Positions 1-9,334 of a stretch of 64,000 nucleotides of DNA are shown here, in pieces. The notes beneath the pieces are model-generated. The model saw only the letters and a program-made list of their open reading frames with translations. It ran no database searches and was not told the origin of the DNA. The DNA is taken from NCBI RefSeq assembly GCF_000238395.3, contig NZ_CP011025.1, positions 930,001-994,000 of the forward strand, read 5' to 3'. This DNA is from Pseudoalteromonas arctica A 37-1-2 (GTDB taxonomy: Bacteria; Pseudomonadota; Gammaproteobacteria; Enterobacterales; Alteromonadaceae). Positions within the stretch are counted from its first letter, which is position 1; the number at the start of each line of letters is the position of its first letter. Made by a program: the position numbers and the translations under genes.

Positions 1-1281
1 GAAGAAACAGATGGCTTTGATGTTACTGAAAAAGACCCTACTGCTGCAATTACTAAAGATCATGATGATGATGGCTATAGAAATAAAAATATTGGTTTTA
101 ACTTAAGCTATCATACTGAAGATTTGGGTCAATTTAGCGCACAAGCACAGTATAGTGAAGGTGAGGGCGAATACGACTCGGCATACTCTAGCGACGCTTA
201 TGATTTTGAAAACTATATAGCTAAATTAGGTTGGGAAAAAAGCTCTCAAAATTATAATCAAGGTGTTTCAGTCAGTTTATCGCAAGAAGAAAATGAGCAA
301 ACAGGGACTGCAGTAAATACTTTTTATAGTACTGAACGTTTTGAAGCAGAATATCGTGGTCTATATACTTTAACTCAAACACTAGAATTAAGTGGCGGTG
401 TTAATTTATTACAAGAAGATTTATCCGGTTCTACAGCAACTTCAGTACATGAAAAACGCGATAATAAAGCATTATTTATTGGTGCTTTTTATGACGATGA
501 CATATGGCTTGCTAGTGCTGTTATTAGAACCGATGATTACGATTACCACGGTCGCGCTAATACATACAGCACAGGTGTTGGTTATAAAGCTAATAAATAT
601 ATTAGTGTTCGTGCAAGTCACGGTACAGCATTTAGAGCACCATCATTGGTGAACGCGTTTGTAACGAATAGCCTCTATTATGTAGGTAACAGCGATATTA
701 AGCCCGAAGAGGCTGTCAATAATGAGCTGGGCATTACGCTTACAACAAAATGGGGTCGTTACGATATTACTATTTTTGATAATAATATTACAAACTTAAT
801 TGAAAACCAATATGACGCTAATTTGGGAAAATATGTACCTTCAAATGTTGCGCGTGTGTCTATGCAAGGGGTTGAAATTAGTGCTGAGTTTAGCGCATTA
901 GGGTTTGAACATAACGCTAACTTAAGTTTTTTAGATACAGAAGATGAAACTACGGGTAAAGAGTTGGCGCGTCGTCCATCTGAAGCATTTAATTATACAC
1001 TAACTAAAAATTGGGGACATTTTGACGCTAATCTAACCATGATATATCGCTCATCTCGCGATTCAATTTCATACTACGATACAGAAATTGCAGCGTTTAC
1101 TGTGTTTAATATTGCTGCTAACTATCAGCTTTTAGATAATCTAGCGCTACATGCACGTATTGAAAACTTAACTGATAAAGAGTACTTCACTGCGGGTATT
1201 GGCTTTGCCGCAAGTGGTGAGCTTTTAGGCTACAGCGCACCCAGCAGACAAGTATTTGCTGGGATTAGCTACCAGTTCTAA
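1..1281 (+). CDS. btuB: TonB-dependent outer-membrane receptor, BtuB-like, C-terminal part (5' end outside window)
   Basis: The frame is open from base 1, so this is the last 426 codons of a larger gene; no start is visible. The sequence is a run of amphipathic strands typical of a 22-strand TonB-dependent barrel. It includes the late-barrel motif FRAPSL followed by a PEEAVNNE segment (family pattern: APSL then NPDLKPE), the NLTDKEY motif near the end, and a terminal phenylalanine (SYQF), the outer-membrane assembly signal. The opening TDGFDV resembles the corresponding part of BtuB, the cobalamin receptor, and the compact barrel fits that. The plug and TonB box are not in the window, so the substrate is an inference; another small ligand receptor is possible. 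A terminator-like hairpin follows the stop codon. Confidence 0.8.
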   Translation, partial: EETDGFDVTEKDPTAAITKDHDDDGYRNKNIGFNLSYHTEDLGQFSAQAQYSEGEGEYDSAYSSDAYDFENYIAKLGWEKSSQNYNQGVSVSLSQEENEQTGTAVNTFYSTERFEAEYRGLYTLTQTLELSGGVNLLQEDLSGSTATSVHEKRDNKALFIGAFYDDDIWLASAVIRTDDYDYHGRANTYSTGVGYKANKYISVRASHGTAFRAPSLVNAFVTNSLYYVGNSDIKPEEAVNNELGITLTTKWGRYDITIFDNNITNLIENQYDANLGKYVPSNVARVSMQGVEISAEFSALGFEHNANLSFLDTEDETTGKELARRPSEAFNYTLTKNWGHFDANLTMIYRSSRDSISYYDTEIAAFTVFNIAANYQLLDNLALHARIENLTDKEYFTAGIGFAASGELLGYSAPSRQVFAGISYQF

Positions 1282-1310
1282 ATTTATTATTTAGTTATTA
1301 AAAATACAAA

Positions 1311-1335
1311 AGCCCGATAAATTATCGGGCTTTTT
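1311..1335 (+). terminator. Rho-independent terminator after the TonB-dependent receptor
   Basis: A near-perfect inverted repeat built on AGCCCGATA / TATCGGGCT with a 3-base loop is followed by five T residues. It lies 30 bases after the receptor stop codon. Confidence 0.85.
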
Positions 1336-1359
1336 GCCTTTTCTGTTTACTTTTAAGTT

Positions 1360-1519
1360 ATACCAACCTGCATAGACCTCTAAACAGTTTAACGGATTAA
1401 ATCACACGCTAACGTCGTTATAAATTTTTTATTTAGAACCACTGGATATAAAATTTTTGCCTAGTTAGAGCGCAATTTTATTATCGTTAAATAGCTTCTA
1501 TACTTATGCTGATTGGTAT
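1360..1519. repeat. MITE-like element with 15-bp imperfect terminal inverted repeats
   Basis: The left end ATACCAACCTGCATA (1360-1374) and the reverse complement of the right end at 1505-1519 (ATACCAATCAGCATA) match at 13 of 15 positions. If the element is taken as 1361-1518 (TACCAA...TTGGTA), it is flanked on both sides by the trinucleotide TTA, like a short target duplication. The interior is AT-rich and has no reading frame of note. The right copy of TTA supplies the msrA stop codon on the minus strand. Calling it mobile is an inference; the inverted ends and flanking TTA are seen directly. Confidence 0.5.
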
Positions 1520-2055
1520 TAATCAGTTAAAAACTCTTTAAATACGGTTTCAAACTTATGTAATTTAGGTGCTATTAAAATACTACAGTAACCCTGCTGT
1601 GGGTTTTCGTTATAGTAATCTTGATGATAATGCTCTGCTGGATAATACGTAGTGGCAGGGCTGACTTCTGTCACAATTGGCTCACTCACATGGCTTTGCA
1701 GTTGAGCTATCATTTCATTGGTTTGCTTTAGTTGGGCTTCATCGTGATAGTAAACAACGCTTCTGTACTGTGTGCCTATATCGTTACCTTGGCGATTCAA
1801 TTGTGTTGCATCATGCAAAGTGAAAAACATTGCTAAAAGTGTTTCAAAGCTAACTACAGTAGTATCAAATTCAATTTTAACAACCTCAGCGTGCCCAGTT
1901 GTGCCAGAGCATACAGAATTATAGGTTGGGGTGTCGGTTTCGCCACCGGTATAGCCAGAACTCACATCCAATACGCCATTTACACGTCTAAATGCTGCAT
2001 CTATACACCAAAAACAGCCGCCACCAAATGTGGCTACTTGCGTTGTTGAGCTCAT
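1519..2055 (-). CDS. msrA: Peptide methionine-S-sulfoxide reductase MsrA
   Basis: This 178-residue protein reduces methionine-S-sulfoxide in proteins back to methionine, using thioredoxin. The N-terminus carries the MsrA signature GGGCFWC (residues 11-17), with the catalytic cysteine in CFW. It continues with the family motifs SGYTGG, GHAEVV, GTQYRS and the AEHYHQDY segment. Length and composition are normal for the compact MsrA class with no fused MsrB. It appears to be a single-gene unit, and its stop codon coincides with the edge of the MITE-like repeat at 1360-1519. Confidence 0.96.
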   Translation of the reverse strand: MSSTTQVATFGGGCFWCIDAAFRRVNGVLDVSSGYTGGETDTPTYNSVCSGTTGHAEVVKIEFDTTVVSFETLLAMFFTLHDATQLNRQGNDIGTQYRSVVYYHDEAQLKQTNEMIAQLQSHVSEPIVTEVSPATTYYPAEHYHQDYYNENPQQGYCSILIAPKLHKFETVFKEFLTD

Positions 2056-2140
2056 AAGTATTCCTAAAATGTATATGGAGTTTAAAGGCGAGCATAAATT
2101 GTATGCGCCGCAACAACAAGGTTACGGCGCAATAAAGAGA

Positions 2141-5100
2141 TTAGATCTCTTCGAAAGGCTTTTCAGCAGCTTGTTTATTTAGCTTTTGTTGTAAAAACTC
2201 AGGTGATTGTGTATTTTTCGATAGAGCATAATACGCAGCAGGTACAACAAAAAGAGTCAGCAGGGTAGATACAATAACCCCTGTAAACACAACTACACCA
2301 ATTACCATGCGGCTTTCGGCGCCGGGGCCTGAGGCAAAAACCAAAGGAACAGAGCTCATAACGGTTGTTAGTGAGGTCATTATTATTGGGCGAAGGCGCT
2401 GGGTAGCTGCTTGTAGTATTGCTTCACTAAACTCAACGCCTTTATCGCGTAATTGGTTAGTAAATTCTACAATCAAAATACCATTTTTAGCACTTAAGCC
2501 TATGAGCATAACAATACCTATTTGGCTGTAAATATTTAAGGTCAGTCCTGTAGCCCAAAGCCCAAACATAGCGCCCATTAAACCAAGCGGTACGGTAAGC
2601 ATAATGACAAATGGGTGCATAAAGCTTTCAAACTGTGCAGCAAGCACCAAGAAGGTAACGGTGAGTGCAAGTATAAATACGTAGGTCATCGCTGATGCGC
2701 CTTCGTAATAAAGCTGCGATTCACCTTTGTAATCTACTGCGCCATCTATATCGTTTTCTTGCGCGGCTACTTCGTTTAAAAAGTTAAGCGCTTGTTCAAG
2801 TGTATAACCGTCGGCTAAGTTGGCGCTTAAGGTAATTGCACGCATACGGTTGTAACGGTTTAAGCGCGATGCTGTTGCTTCTTCTTTTAAGCTGATAAGG
2901 CTATCAAGTGGAACTAGTTCACCGCTTCGTGATTTAAGGTATATATTTGAAATATCAGTAGGGTTGGTAAAATCTTCTTTTGTCCCTTTTAAAATCACAT
3001 CGTATTCTTCACCGCGGTCAATAAAGGTCGTAACACGGCGCTGGCCAAGCATTGTTTCTAGTGTACGGCCTACATCAGATACCGAAACGCCTAAATCGGC
3101 AGCTTTGTTTTTATCTATGCTGACTAAAAACTGCGGGAAGGTTTCTTTATAATCATGATCGATTCTTACTAAACCAGGGTTTTGTTCAGCACGCTTTATT
3201 ATACGGTCACGCCAATCGGCTAGTTGAGCGTAATCATTACCTTGCAGTACAAACTCAATTGGGCGAGATGAGCCACCACCACCAATACCACGGCGCATAA
3301 TGGCAAATGCACGAACATCGGTAACTTCTTGCATTTTACCGCTTATTTCGTCCATTACTTCCCACGTTGAGCGTTTGCGTTTATCCCAATCGGCCATACC
3401 CACAATCGCAACACCGCCGCTGCCACCCCAGCCAGGCACTCGGACAAGTACACGACTTAGCTCACCGGCTTGCGAATAAGGCATTAAGCGCTCTTCAATT
3501 TTAGCCATATTAGCGGCGTTATTTTCGTAACTTGCGCCTTCTGGGCCGCTCATCATAATAAAGAACGTGCCACGATCTTCTTTTGGCGTTAGCTCAGAAG
3601 GAACTTGTAAAAACAACGAGTAACTAACAAAGCCAGCTAATAATAAGCTCACCATTAAACCCCATTTACGGGTTATGTTGGTGGAGAGTGAATTACGGTA
3701 ACTTACTTCAATTTTAGTAAACTGGCGGTCCATCCATTGGCTAAATTTATTTGGTTTGTCTGATACTTTAAGTACTTTAGAGCACAAGGCTGGTGCGAGA
3801 GTAAGTGCTGTAACACTTGAGAAAAATACGGCAGCACTTACCGCCATAGCAAACTCAGTAAATAATGCACCTATACGGCCATCCATAAATACTAATGGCA
3901 CAAATACCGATATTAGTACAAGAGTAGTTGCTACTATGGCAAAACCGACTTCACGCGCGCCTCTAAATGCAGCTAGTAACGGCGGCTCACCCAGTTCAAT
4001 ACGGCGGTGAATGTTTTCAAGCATTACAATAGCATCATCTACTACTAAACCAATGGCCAGTACTAAGGCAAGTAAAGTTAGTAAGTTAATTGAGTAGCCC
4101 ATTGCCAATAAAAACATAAAGCTACCAACAAGTGCGACCGGTACGGTGACCGCAGGGATAAGCGTTGCTCGTATATTGCCTAAAAACAAAAATATAACGA
4201 GTACGACTAAACCCATAGAGATGGCAAGTGTGCTGTAAACTTCATTAATAGACTCTTTAATAAATACAGACGAATCGTAGCTGTCTTGAATTGTAGTGCC
4301 TTCAGGTAGGTTGCGTTTGATTTTTTCAAGTTCGCTGCGTGCGTTATCTACTACGGTTAGTGTGTTTGCTTTAGCTTGTTTTACAATACCTAAGCCAATC
4401 ATATTACGCCCGTTACCACGAAATAAGCTTTCGTCATCGGCAGCTTCTAAACGTACATCGGCAACTTCACCTAAACGTACTAGGTAACCTTCATCACCAC
4501 GTTTAATTACCAGGTTTTTAAAATCGCGCTGATCTTTATAACTACGGGCAGTACGCACGGTAAAGTCACGATCTATAGATTCTATTTCGCCAGCCGGTAA
4601 CTCAACGTTTTCTGTACGAAGTGTGTTTTCTATATCGCTTGAGGTAATACCCCGTGCAGCCATTGCTTGGCGGTTTAGCCAAATTTTCATGGCGTATTGG
4701 CGCTCACCACCAATACGTACGTTAGATACACCATCTACTACGGCTAAGCGGTCAACAATAAAACGCTGCGCGTAATCAGATAACTGTAACGAGTCCATTG
4801 TTTCGCTGTTTAATACAAACCAGGCGATTGGGCTTTCATCACTATTTGATTTAGATACTTCTGGTGGGCGTACCTGATCGGGCAAACTATCAAGTGCACG
4901 TGCTACACGTTCGCGTACATCGTTAGATGCAGCATCTATGTCGCGGTTAATATCAAACTCAATGGTAATGTTTGAACGTCCATTACGACTCGATGAGTTA
5001 ATACTTTTAATACCTTCAATACCTGAAATTCGATTTTCTATTATTTGCGTTATTTTGGTTTCTATAATTTCGGCAGAAGCACCTGTGTATTCAGTGCTGA

Positions 5101-5239
5101 TATTTACAATCGGCGTTTCAATATCCGGGTATTCACGAAGTGGCAGCATAGTAAACGCAACCAGTCCAAAAGTAAGAAGCAGTAAATTAATTACTATGGC
5201 AAAAACGGGGCGTTTAACGCTAGTATCAGTAATTTTCAC
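2141..5239 (-). CDS. RND-family efflux transporter permease (HAE1 type)
   Basis: This is a 1032-residue inner-membrane proton-driven drug exporter of the AcrB/MexB superfamily. It opens with the usual cytoplasmic start and first membrane helix (KRPVFAIVINLLL), followed by the RxYPDIE segment at the start of the first porter domain. The two 6-helix bundles flank two large periplasmic loops. The TM4 proton-relay acidic pair is visible in LAIGLVVDDAIVMLENIHRR, and the second half has the matching GLSAKNGILIVEF helix. The adaptor gene is 3 bases upstream and translated first, so the two form one operon. No outer-membrane channel gene is nearby, so a TolC-like protein elsewhere is presumably used. 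The substrate cannot be told from sequence. Confidence 0.95.
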   Translation of the reverse strand: MKITDTSVKRPVFAIVINLLLLTFGLVAFTMLPLREYPDIETPIVNISTEYTGASAEIIETKITQIIENRISGIEGIKSINSSSRNGRSNITIEFDINRDIDAASNDVRERVARALDSLPDQVRPPEVSKSNSDESPIAWFVLNSETMDSLQLSDYAQRFIVDRLAVVDGVSNVRIGGERQYAMKIWLNRQAMAARGITSSDIENTLRTENVELPAGEIESIDRDFTVRTARSYKDQRDFKNLVIKRGDEGYLVRLGEVADVRLEAADDESLFRGNGRNMIGLGIVKQAKANTLTVVDNARSELEKIKRNLPEGTTIQDSYDSSVFIKESINEVYSTLAISMGLVVLVIFLFLGNIRATLIPAVTVPVALVGSFMFLLAMGYSINLLTLLALVLAIGLVVDDAIVMLENIHRRIELGEPPLLAAFRGAREVGFAIVATTLVLISVFVPLVFMDGRIGALFTEFAMAVSAAVFFSSVTALTLAPALCSKVLKVSDKPNKFSQWMDRQFTKIEVSYRNSLSTNITRKWGLMVSLLLAGFVSYSLFLQVPSELTPKEDRGTFFIMMSGPEGASYENNAANMAKIEERLMPYSQAGELSRVLVRVPGWGGSGGVAIVGMADWDKRKRSTWEVMDEISGKMQEVTDVRAFAIMRRGIGGGGSSRPIEFVLQGNDYAQLADWRDRIIKRAEQNPGLVRIDHDYKETFPQFLVSIDKNKAADLGVSVSDVGRTLETMLGQRRVTTFIDRGEEYDVILKGTKEDFTNPTDISNIYLKSRSGELVPLDSLISLKEEATASRLNRYNRMRAITLSANLADGYTLEQALNFLNEVAAQENDIDGAVDYKGESQLYYEGASAMTYVFILALTVTFLVLAAQFESFMHPFVIMLTVPLGLMGAMFGLWATGLTLNIYSQIGIVMLIGLSAKNGILIVEFTNQLRDKGVEFSEAILQAATQRLRPIIMTSLTTVMSSVPLVFASGPGAESRMVIGVVVFTGVIVSTLLTLFVVPAAYYALSKNTQSPEFLQQKLNKQAAEKPFEEI

Positions 5240-5242
5240 GTA

Positions 5243-6304
5243 TTACCCCTTTACGCTTACTTTACTTCCAGAGCGAATTTTTATTAGCCCCTCAGTAACA
5301 ATTTGCTCGCCATCAGTTAGGCCTTCGTCGATAGCAACCCAGCCATTATTTCTGCTAGCAACATGCACTTCAATTTTATTAGCTATCCCATCTTGAATTT
5401 GAAAAACAAAGTGTTTGTCTTGCAAAGGTATAACCGCTTTTTCTGGCACCATTAAAGCTTGGTTGCTGCTTAGCTCAAGTGCTGTATTTAGTAACATACC
5501 AGGGCGAAGTAATCCTGATTTATTGGCAAAGCTTGCTGTTACTTCAACACTGCGAGTAACCGAATCAATACGCGAGCTAATATGCGTTACCTTGCCGTTA
5601 AATGTTTGTCCTGGGTAGGCATCGTTTTGCGTAAGCACTTTCATACCCATATTTAATTGTGCTAAATATTTTTCAGGTACTTTAAAGTCAACTTTAATAA
5701 TACTAATATCATCAAGTGTTGTGATTATTGTTGTATTACTTACGTAGGCACCTATTGATATTTCACGCTTACCTAACAGGCCTGAAAACGGCGCACTAAT
5801 AGTCATTTCGTTTAATTTAGTTTTAGCGCTTTCTAGTTGGGCCTCTGTTGCATCAACACGAGATAACTGCTCCTCAAGTAACGACTTTGCCGTTGATTGC
5901 GAGCGTGAAAGTTCGGTTAGGCGATCTAACTGGCGCTGTTCTTCACGTAAGTTAATACCAAGCTCTTTAACGGCAAGCTGTTCTTGTTGGCTCTGTAACT
6001 GTACTAACTTTTGTCCTTTACTGACTAAGTCGCCGTCTTTAAAATATATACCTGTGACATAATCGTTTTGCGCACTTTTTATATAGATTGCTTGGTTTGC
6101 ACGTGCGCTACCAATGGCTTCTATCATCACTGCGTTTTCCTGAGAGGTAACAGTATGAGCTGTTACTTGAGTAGACATTTGTGATGAATCGGCTTGTTCG
6201 CCGTGGCTAGCGGGTAAATATAAATAAACGCTAAATATTAGTAGTAATGTAATAATAAATGGAAAAAGAGCTTTACCTGATTGTCTTGAGTACATCGTTT
6301 TCAT
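5243..6304 (-). CDS. RND efflux periplasmic adaptor (membrane fusion protein)
   Basis: This 353-residue adaptor bridges the RND permease to an outer-membrane channel. It has one N-terminal membrane anchor (about residues 12-30), a barrel-sandwich (lipoyl-like) half, and a short alpha-hairpin around residues 110-165 rich in Q, E and L. The second lipoyl half (ISAPFSGLLGKREISIGAYV) and the beta-barrel and membrane-proximal domains complete the usual order. The anchor is not followed by a lipobox, so it is membrane-anchored rather than a lipoprotein. Translation could also start 9 bases downstream at the ATG at 6295, which sits at better spacing from an AGG. It is directly upstream of the permease gene (3-base gap). 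Confidence 0.92.
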   Translation of the reverse strand: MKTMYSRQSGKALFPFIITLLLIFSVYLYLPASHGEQADSSQMSTQVTAHTVTSQENAVMIEAIGSARANQAIYIKSAQNDYVTGIYFKDGDLVSKGQKLVQLQSQQEQLAVKELGINLREEQRQLDRLTELSRSQSTAKSLLEEQLSRVDATEAQLESAKTKLNEMTISAPFSGLLGKREISIGAYVSNTTIITTLDDISIIKVDFKVPEKYLAQLNMGMKVLTQNDAYPGQTFNGKVTHISSRIDSVTRSVEVTASFANKSGLLRPGMLLNTALELSSNQALMVPEKAVIPLQDKHFVFQIQDGIANKIEVHVASRNNGWVAIDEGLTDGEQIVTEGLIKIRSGSKVSVKG

Positions 6305-6541
6305 ACCTGAAAATTAATTATATCCATTGTACGAAATAAGACCGAGAAAAGGCGGTTATGTGTCTCATAAATTTGTGCGTTAAGCGTAAAAGTAAATAAG
6401 ATTTATTCATTGTTCCTATTTTGTTGAGGATAAAGCGGTAATGTATGAAATTTAAAACGACCTGTAACTTATGTATAACAACAAGAAAGATCATAATTTG
6501 GACCATTATTATGTTTGTTTTTTATATGGTGTTTTACCAAT

Positions 6542-7246
6542 ATGGATAAATCTAACAATGTCATTAAGTTTCGGGCACAAGGTGCGCGAAACGCAATTGA
6601 GGTGCTTGTTGCAGGTGCCATTGGCTTAGTTTTTATTATGTTGTTTAATTTACTAAGGCCGGGTGAGATTAGCATACTTGAAATATTTTTAGTGAGTTTG
6701 TGTATTGTCGCTATTTTTATTGGATATTTAAAAACTCAAGAGCCGTATTATAGCCTTTTGATAAGTGAGTCGGAGCTTGTTTATTGCCATAAATATGGGG
6801 CTTGGAACATGTCTCGTAATAACTTTCATCACAGTGGTATACCCAAAGTAGAAGATGGTTTTGATTACTTAGAGCTCAATGCAGTGGGTGTTAAAGTAAA
6901 CGACATAGATGAGTTTTTAACAAATATCGCACCAAGAATTGCAGGAAAGCTTTTAATAGAACAGCGTAATTTGTTTATGCAAGTTGTTCAAAAACATTGC
7001 AAAAATGGCAATTGCCCATCAGAATGGTTAATAGAAGATACGCAATACACATCCCATAAAGGGGTAAGCTATACTGGTCTTATAGCTATGTTTGCTAACA
7101 GAACTAAGCACCTTCAACTGCTAACAGGTTACGATTTATTATTACCTGCCAGTGTATTAGATAGAGATATTTGGGCATTTAGTGCTAACTTAAATAAGTG
7201 GAAGCGCGAGCCCCGTCAGTTTATAGCGTCGCAAATTAACAATTAA
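6542..7246 (+). CDS. Membrane protein of unknown function, possibly DUF2982 family
   Basis: A 234-residue protein if translation begins at the ATG at 6542; an in-frame ATG at 6515 would add nine residues unlike a normal N-terminus. Two hydrophobic helices lie near the N-terminus (IEVLVAGAIGLVFIMLFNLL and a following IFLVSLCIVAIFIGYL), then a soluble domain of about 170 residues. The soluble part has a CKNGNC segment and tryptophans near the end. The layout recalls the DUF2982 proteins of Vibrio and Alteromonadales, but that is from memory and uncertain. A second unknown gene starts 21 bases downstream, suggesting co-transcription. Confidence 0.75.
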   Translation: MDKSNNVIKFRAQGARNAIEVLVAGAIGLVFIMLFNLLRPGEISILEIFLVSLCIVAIFIGYLKTQEPYYSLLISESELVYCHKYGAWNMSRNNFHHSGIPKVEDGFDYLELNAVGVKVNDIDEFLTNIAPRIAGKLLIEQRNLFMQVVQKHCKNGNCPSEWLIEDTQYTSHKGVSYTGLIAMFANRTKHLQLLTGYDLLLPASVLDRDIWAFSANLNKWKREPRQFIASQINN

Positions 7247-7267
7247 GCTGCGACTGTAGGAAAGAAA

Positions 7268-7600
7268 ATGAGCCAAGACAGAGCTTTTTTAAAAAGTGGT
7301 CGAAATACCATAATACATAAAGATAAAAAACTTGATTTAGTGATTGTAAACTCTGAAATTCATCCCAAAATTAAAGTAACGCAACATGGCTTGGAGCCAT
7401 TTAAAGAAGAGTTACCCAAAAACCGTCGAGACGCAAAAGAGCGTTATTTAGAGATGGTTTATGTAAGTAGCGCTGATATATTTGGCGAAGAAAAACAATT
7501 ATTGTTTATTCAAGCGTTAGATGGTCGAGAGTATAAAATTGATTACAGTAAAATAGGCACAAAGCTATTTGTACGTATTCATCAAGATACTTATATGTAG
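7268..7600 (+). CDS. Small uncharacterised cytosolic protein
   Basis: A 110-residue soluble protein with no signal peptide or membrane segment. A GGAAAG ribosome-binding sequence stands just before the ATG. It is rich in K and E, with a mid-protein stretch KNRRDAKERYLEMVYV and a C-terminal half that looks all-beta (EYKIDYSKIGTKLFVRI). I do not recognise a family. It sits 21 bases behind the 6542 membrane protein and is probably in the same transcript; nothing in the sequence gives a function. Confidence 0.7.
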   Translation: MSQDRAFLKSGRNTIIHKDKKLDLVIVNSEIHPKIKVTQHGLEPFKEELPKNRRDAKERYLEMVYVSSADIFGEEKQLLFIQALDGREYKIDYSKIGTKLFVRIHQDTYM

Positions 7601-7669
7601 TACTTTAATGGCATCTTTATTGCTAGTAATTACACTATAGTAATTATTTGACATAATAAGGTGCTGCGT

Positions 7670-9325
7670 ATGAAAGCGTTTGCTTTAATCCCTCTCATTT
7701 CTTGTGGTTTGTTAAGTGCGTGTGGAGGCGGTGGTGGTGATAGCGATAATACAGTTGTAGAAACCTCTGTTAATGCTGGAATCGATTTACAAATTATCGA
7801 AAAAACTGAATTTACCATCACAGCACAAGGCTCTCCCGCTGATGGTACGTTTTCATGGCAACAAGTTAGCGGCCCAAGCTTAGAAGGTTTTCCGCTTGAT
7901 GGTGCTGAGCAAACACTTACCGCACCTGACGTAAAAACTGATAGTGAAATAATCTTAAGAGTAAGCTATCAAAGCACCGGTAGTAGCGCTGTTAGTGACG
8001 ATATTTCTATTTCAGTGAGCTCTAATAACCAACTTCCTCTTGCTGTTGTTACACAAACATCTCCTGAAACACTTCCTTCTGTTTACAAAGATACTGTGAA
8101 TTTGAGCGCCCTTGAGTCGATCGATCCTGATGATAATGGCCAAATTGATAGTTATTTGTGGCAATTGCTATCAGGTCCTGACTTAGATATTACGAGCTTT
8201 AATGAGTCAACTCTTAGCTTTTCTCATCCATTACTTGAAAGTAACGTAAATTTATCTTGGCAGCTAACAGTCACTGATGATGAAGGCGGTGAGGCGAGTA
8301 CTCAATATTCGATGACGCTTAACAAAACAAATGAGTTGGTGGATGCAAATGCAGGTGCTGATCAAAATATTGAGGAGTTTGAACAAGTAACACTTGATGC
8401 AACGAATAGCGAAACTGTTACCGATACCTATCAGTGTAAATGGCAACAACTTACCGGTAATACCGAAACATTGAGTAATAGCAACCAATGTACAACGACA
8501 TTTTTTGCCTCTGATGTAGATACCGAGACCACATTGAGCTTTGAAGTAACGGTAACCGACTCAAAAGGACGTACCGATACAGATTCTTTATTTGTTGATG
8601 TATCACCAAAAGCGCTTGGGCTTATAAACGATAGTGGTGTTGGTGAGTGTTACAACAATACACAACGCATTAACTGTGAAAGCGATGATTTTCCAGAGCA
8701 AGATGCAGAGCTCGGACGCGATAGCTATGCAAATCGTTTAGATAAGGTTGGCAAAGGTAATTTAGCGTTTGATTATACTAAACTTAATCAGTTTGCTGAT
8801 GAAGTTGGTGATGATAGTAGTGACTTTACCTGTATACGCGATAATGTTACAGGGCTTGTATGGGAAGTAAAAACTGAATCCTCTGGAGTATTGCCAAATA
8901 CAAGTTTGCGTGAAGGGCAAAATCATTACTTTTGGGATTTGGGCGATACTACTTTTACCGATACCAGTACAGCCAATTCAACTTGTCCGGATGATACCAG
9001 TTGCGGCGTGCAAAGCTATATAAACGAAGTGAATAGCTTAGATTTCTGTGGTGGTACAAACTGGCGCTTACCAACTTATAACGAGCTTTTAGGTTTAATT
9101 GATTACGGGAAACAAGGGCAAAGAGTGCTAATAGACGAATCGTTATTTCCTTATATTCCTCAATCAGGTGATATAGAAAATGTGGATTTACCGTATTGGA
9201 CCTCGCAAACTGCAGCCGATGGTACAAGTTTATCGCAAGCGTATATTATAGATATGAGTAATGGTAACGATCTTGCTTATCCAAAAGAAAATACTGCGTA
9301 TGTTCGTTTAGTTAGAAGCCGTTAG
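7670..9325 (+). CDS. Exported lipoprotein with PKD-like repeats and a C-terminal DUF1566 (Lcl) domain
   Basis: A 551-residue protein starting at the ATG at 7670; an upstream in-frame GTG at 7661 overlaps the ribosome-binding site and is unlikely. The signal peptide ends in a lipobox LLSAC with Cys18, followed by a glycine tether (GGGGGD). Residues about 25-320 contain three immunoglobulin-like/PKD-type repeats (patterns such as ANAGADQNIEEFEQVTLDA and FEVTVTDSKGRTDTDS). The last third carries the DUF1566/Lcl signature: VTGLVWEVKT, NWRLPTYNELLGLIDYG, YWTSQT and a terminal AYVRLVRSR. Acidic residues are common in the repeats, as in calcium-binding surface proteins. The next gene is a second, smaller DUF1566 protein. 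Probable surface or adhesive role is inferred. Confidence 0.85.
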   Translation: MKAFALIPLISCGLLSACGGGGGDSDNTVVETSVNAGIDLQIIEKTEFTITAQGSPADGTFSWQQVSGPSLEGFPLDGAEQTLTAPDVKTDSEIILRVSYQSTGSSAVSDDISISVSSNNQLPLAVVTQTSPETLPSVYKDTVNLSALESIDPDDNGQIDSYLWQLLSGPDLDITSFNESTLSFSHPLLESNVNLSWQLTVTDDEGGEASTQYSMTLNKTNELVDANAGADQNIEEFEQVTLDATNSETVTDTYQCKWQQLTGNTETLSNSNQCTTTFFASDVDTETTLSFEVTVTDSKGRTDTDSLFVDVSPKALGLINDSGVGECYNNTQRINCESDDFPEQDAELGRDSYANRLDKVGKGNLAFDYTKLNQFADEVGDDSSDFTCIRDNVTGLVWEVKTESSGVLPNTSLREGQNHYFWDLGDTTFTDTSTANSTCPDDTSCGVQSYINEVNSLDFCGGTNWRLPTYNELLGLIDYGKQGQRVLIDESLFPYIPQSGDIENVDLPYWTSQTAADGTSLSQAYIIDMSNGNDLAYPKENTAYVRLVRSR

Positions 9326-9334
9326 GAGAAAATA

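Noticed and set aside
4938..5396. Long plus-strand reading frame opposite the RND genes (152 codons)
   Set aside because: Antisense shadow of two well-supported genes, with no ribosome-binding site and no protein-like composition.
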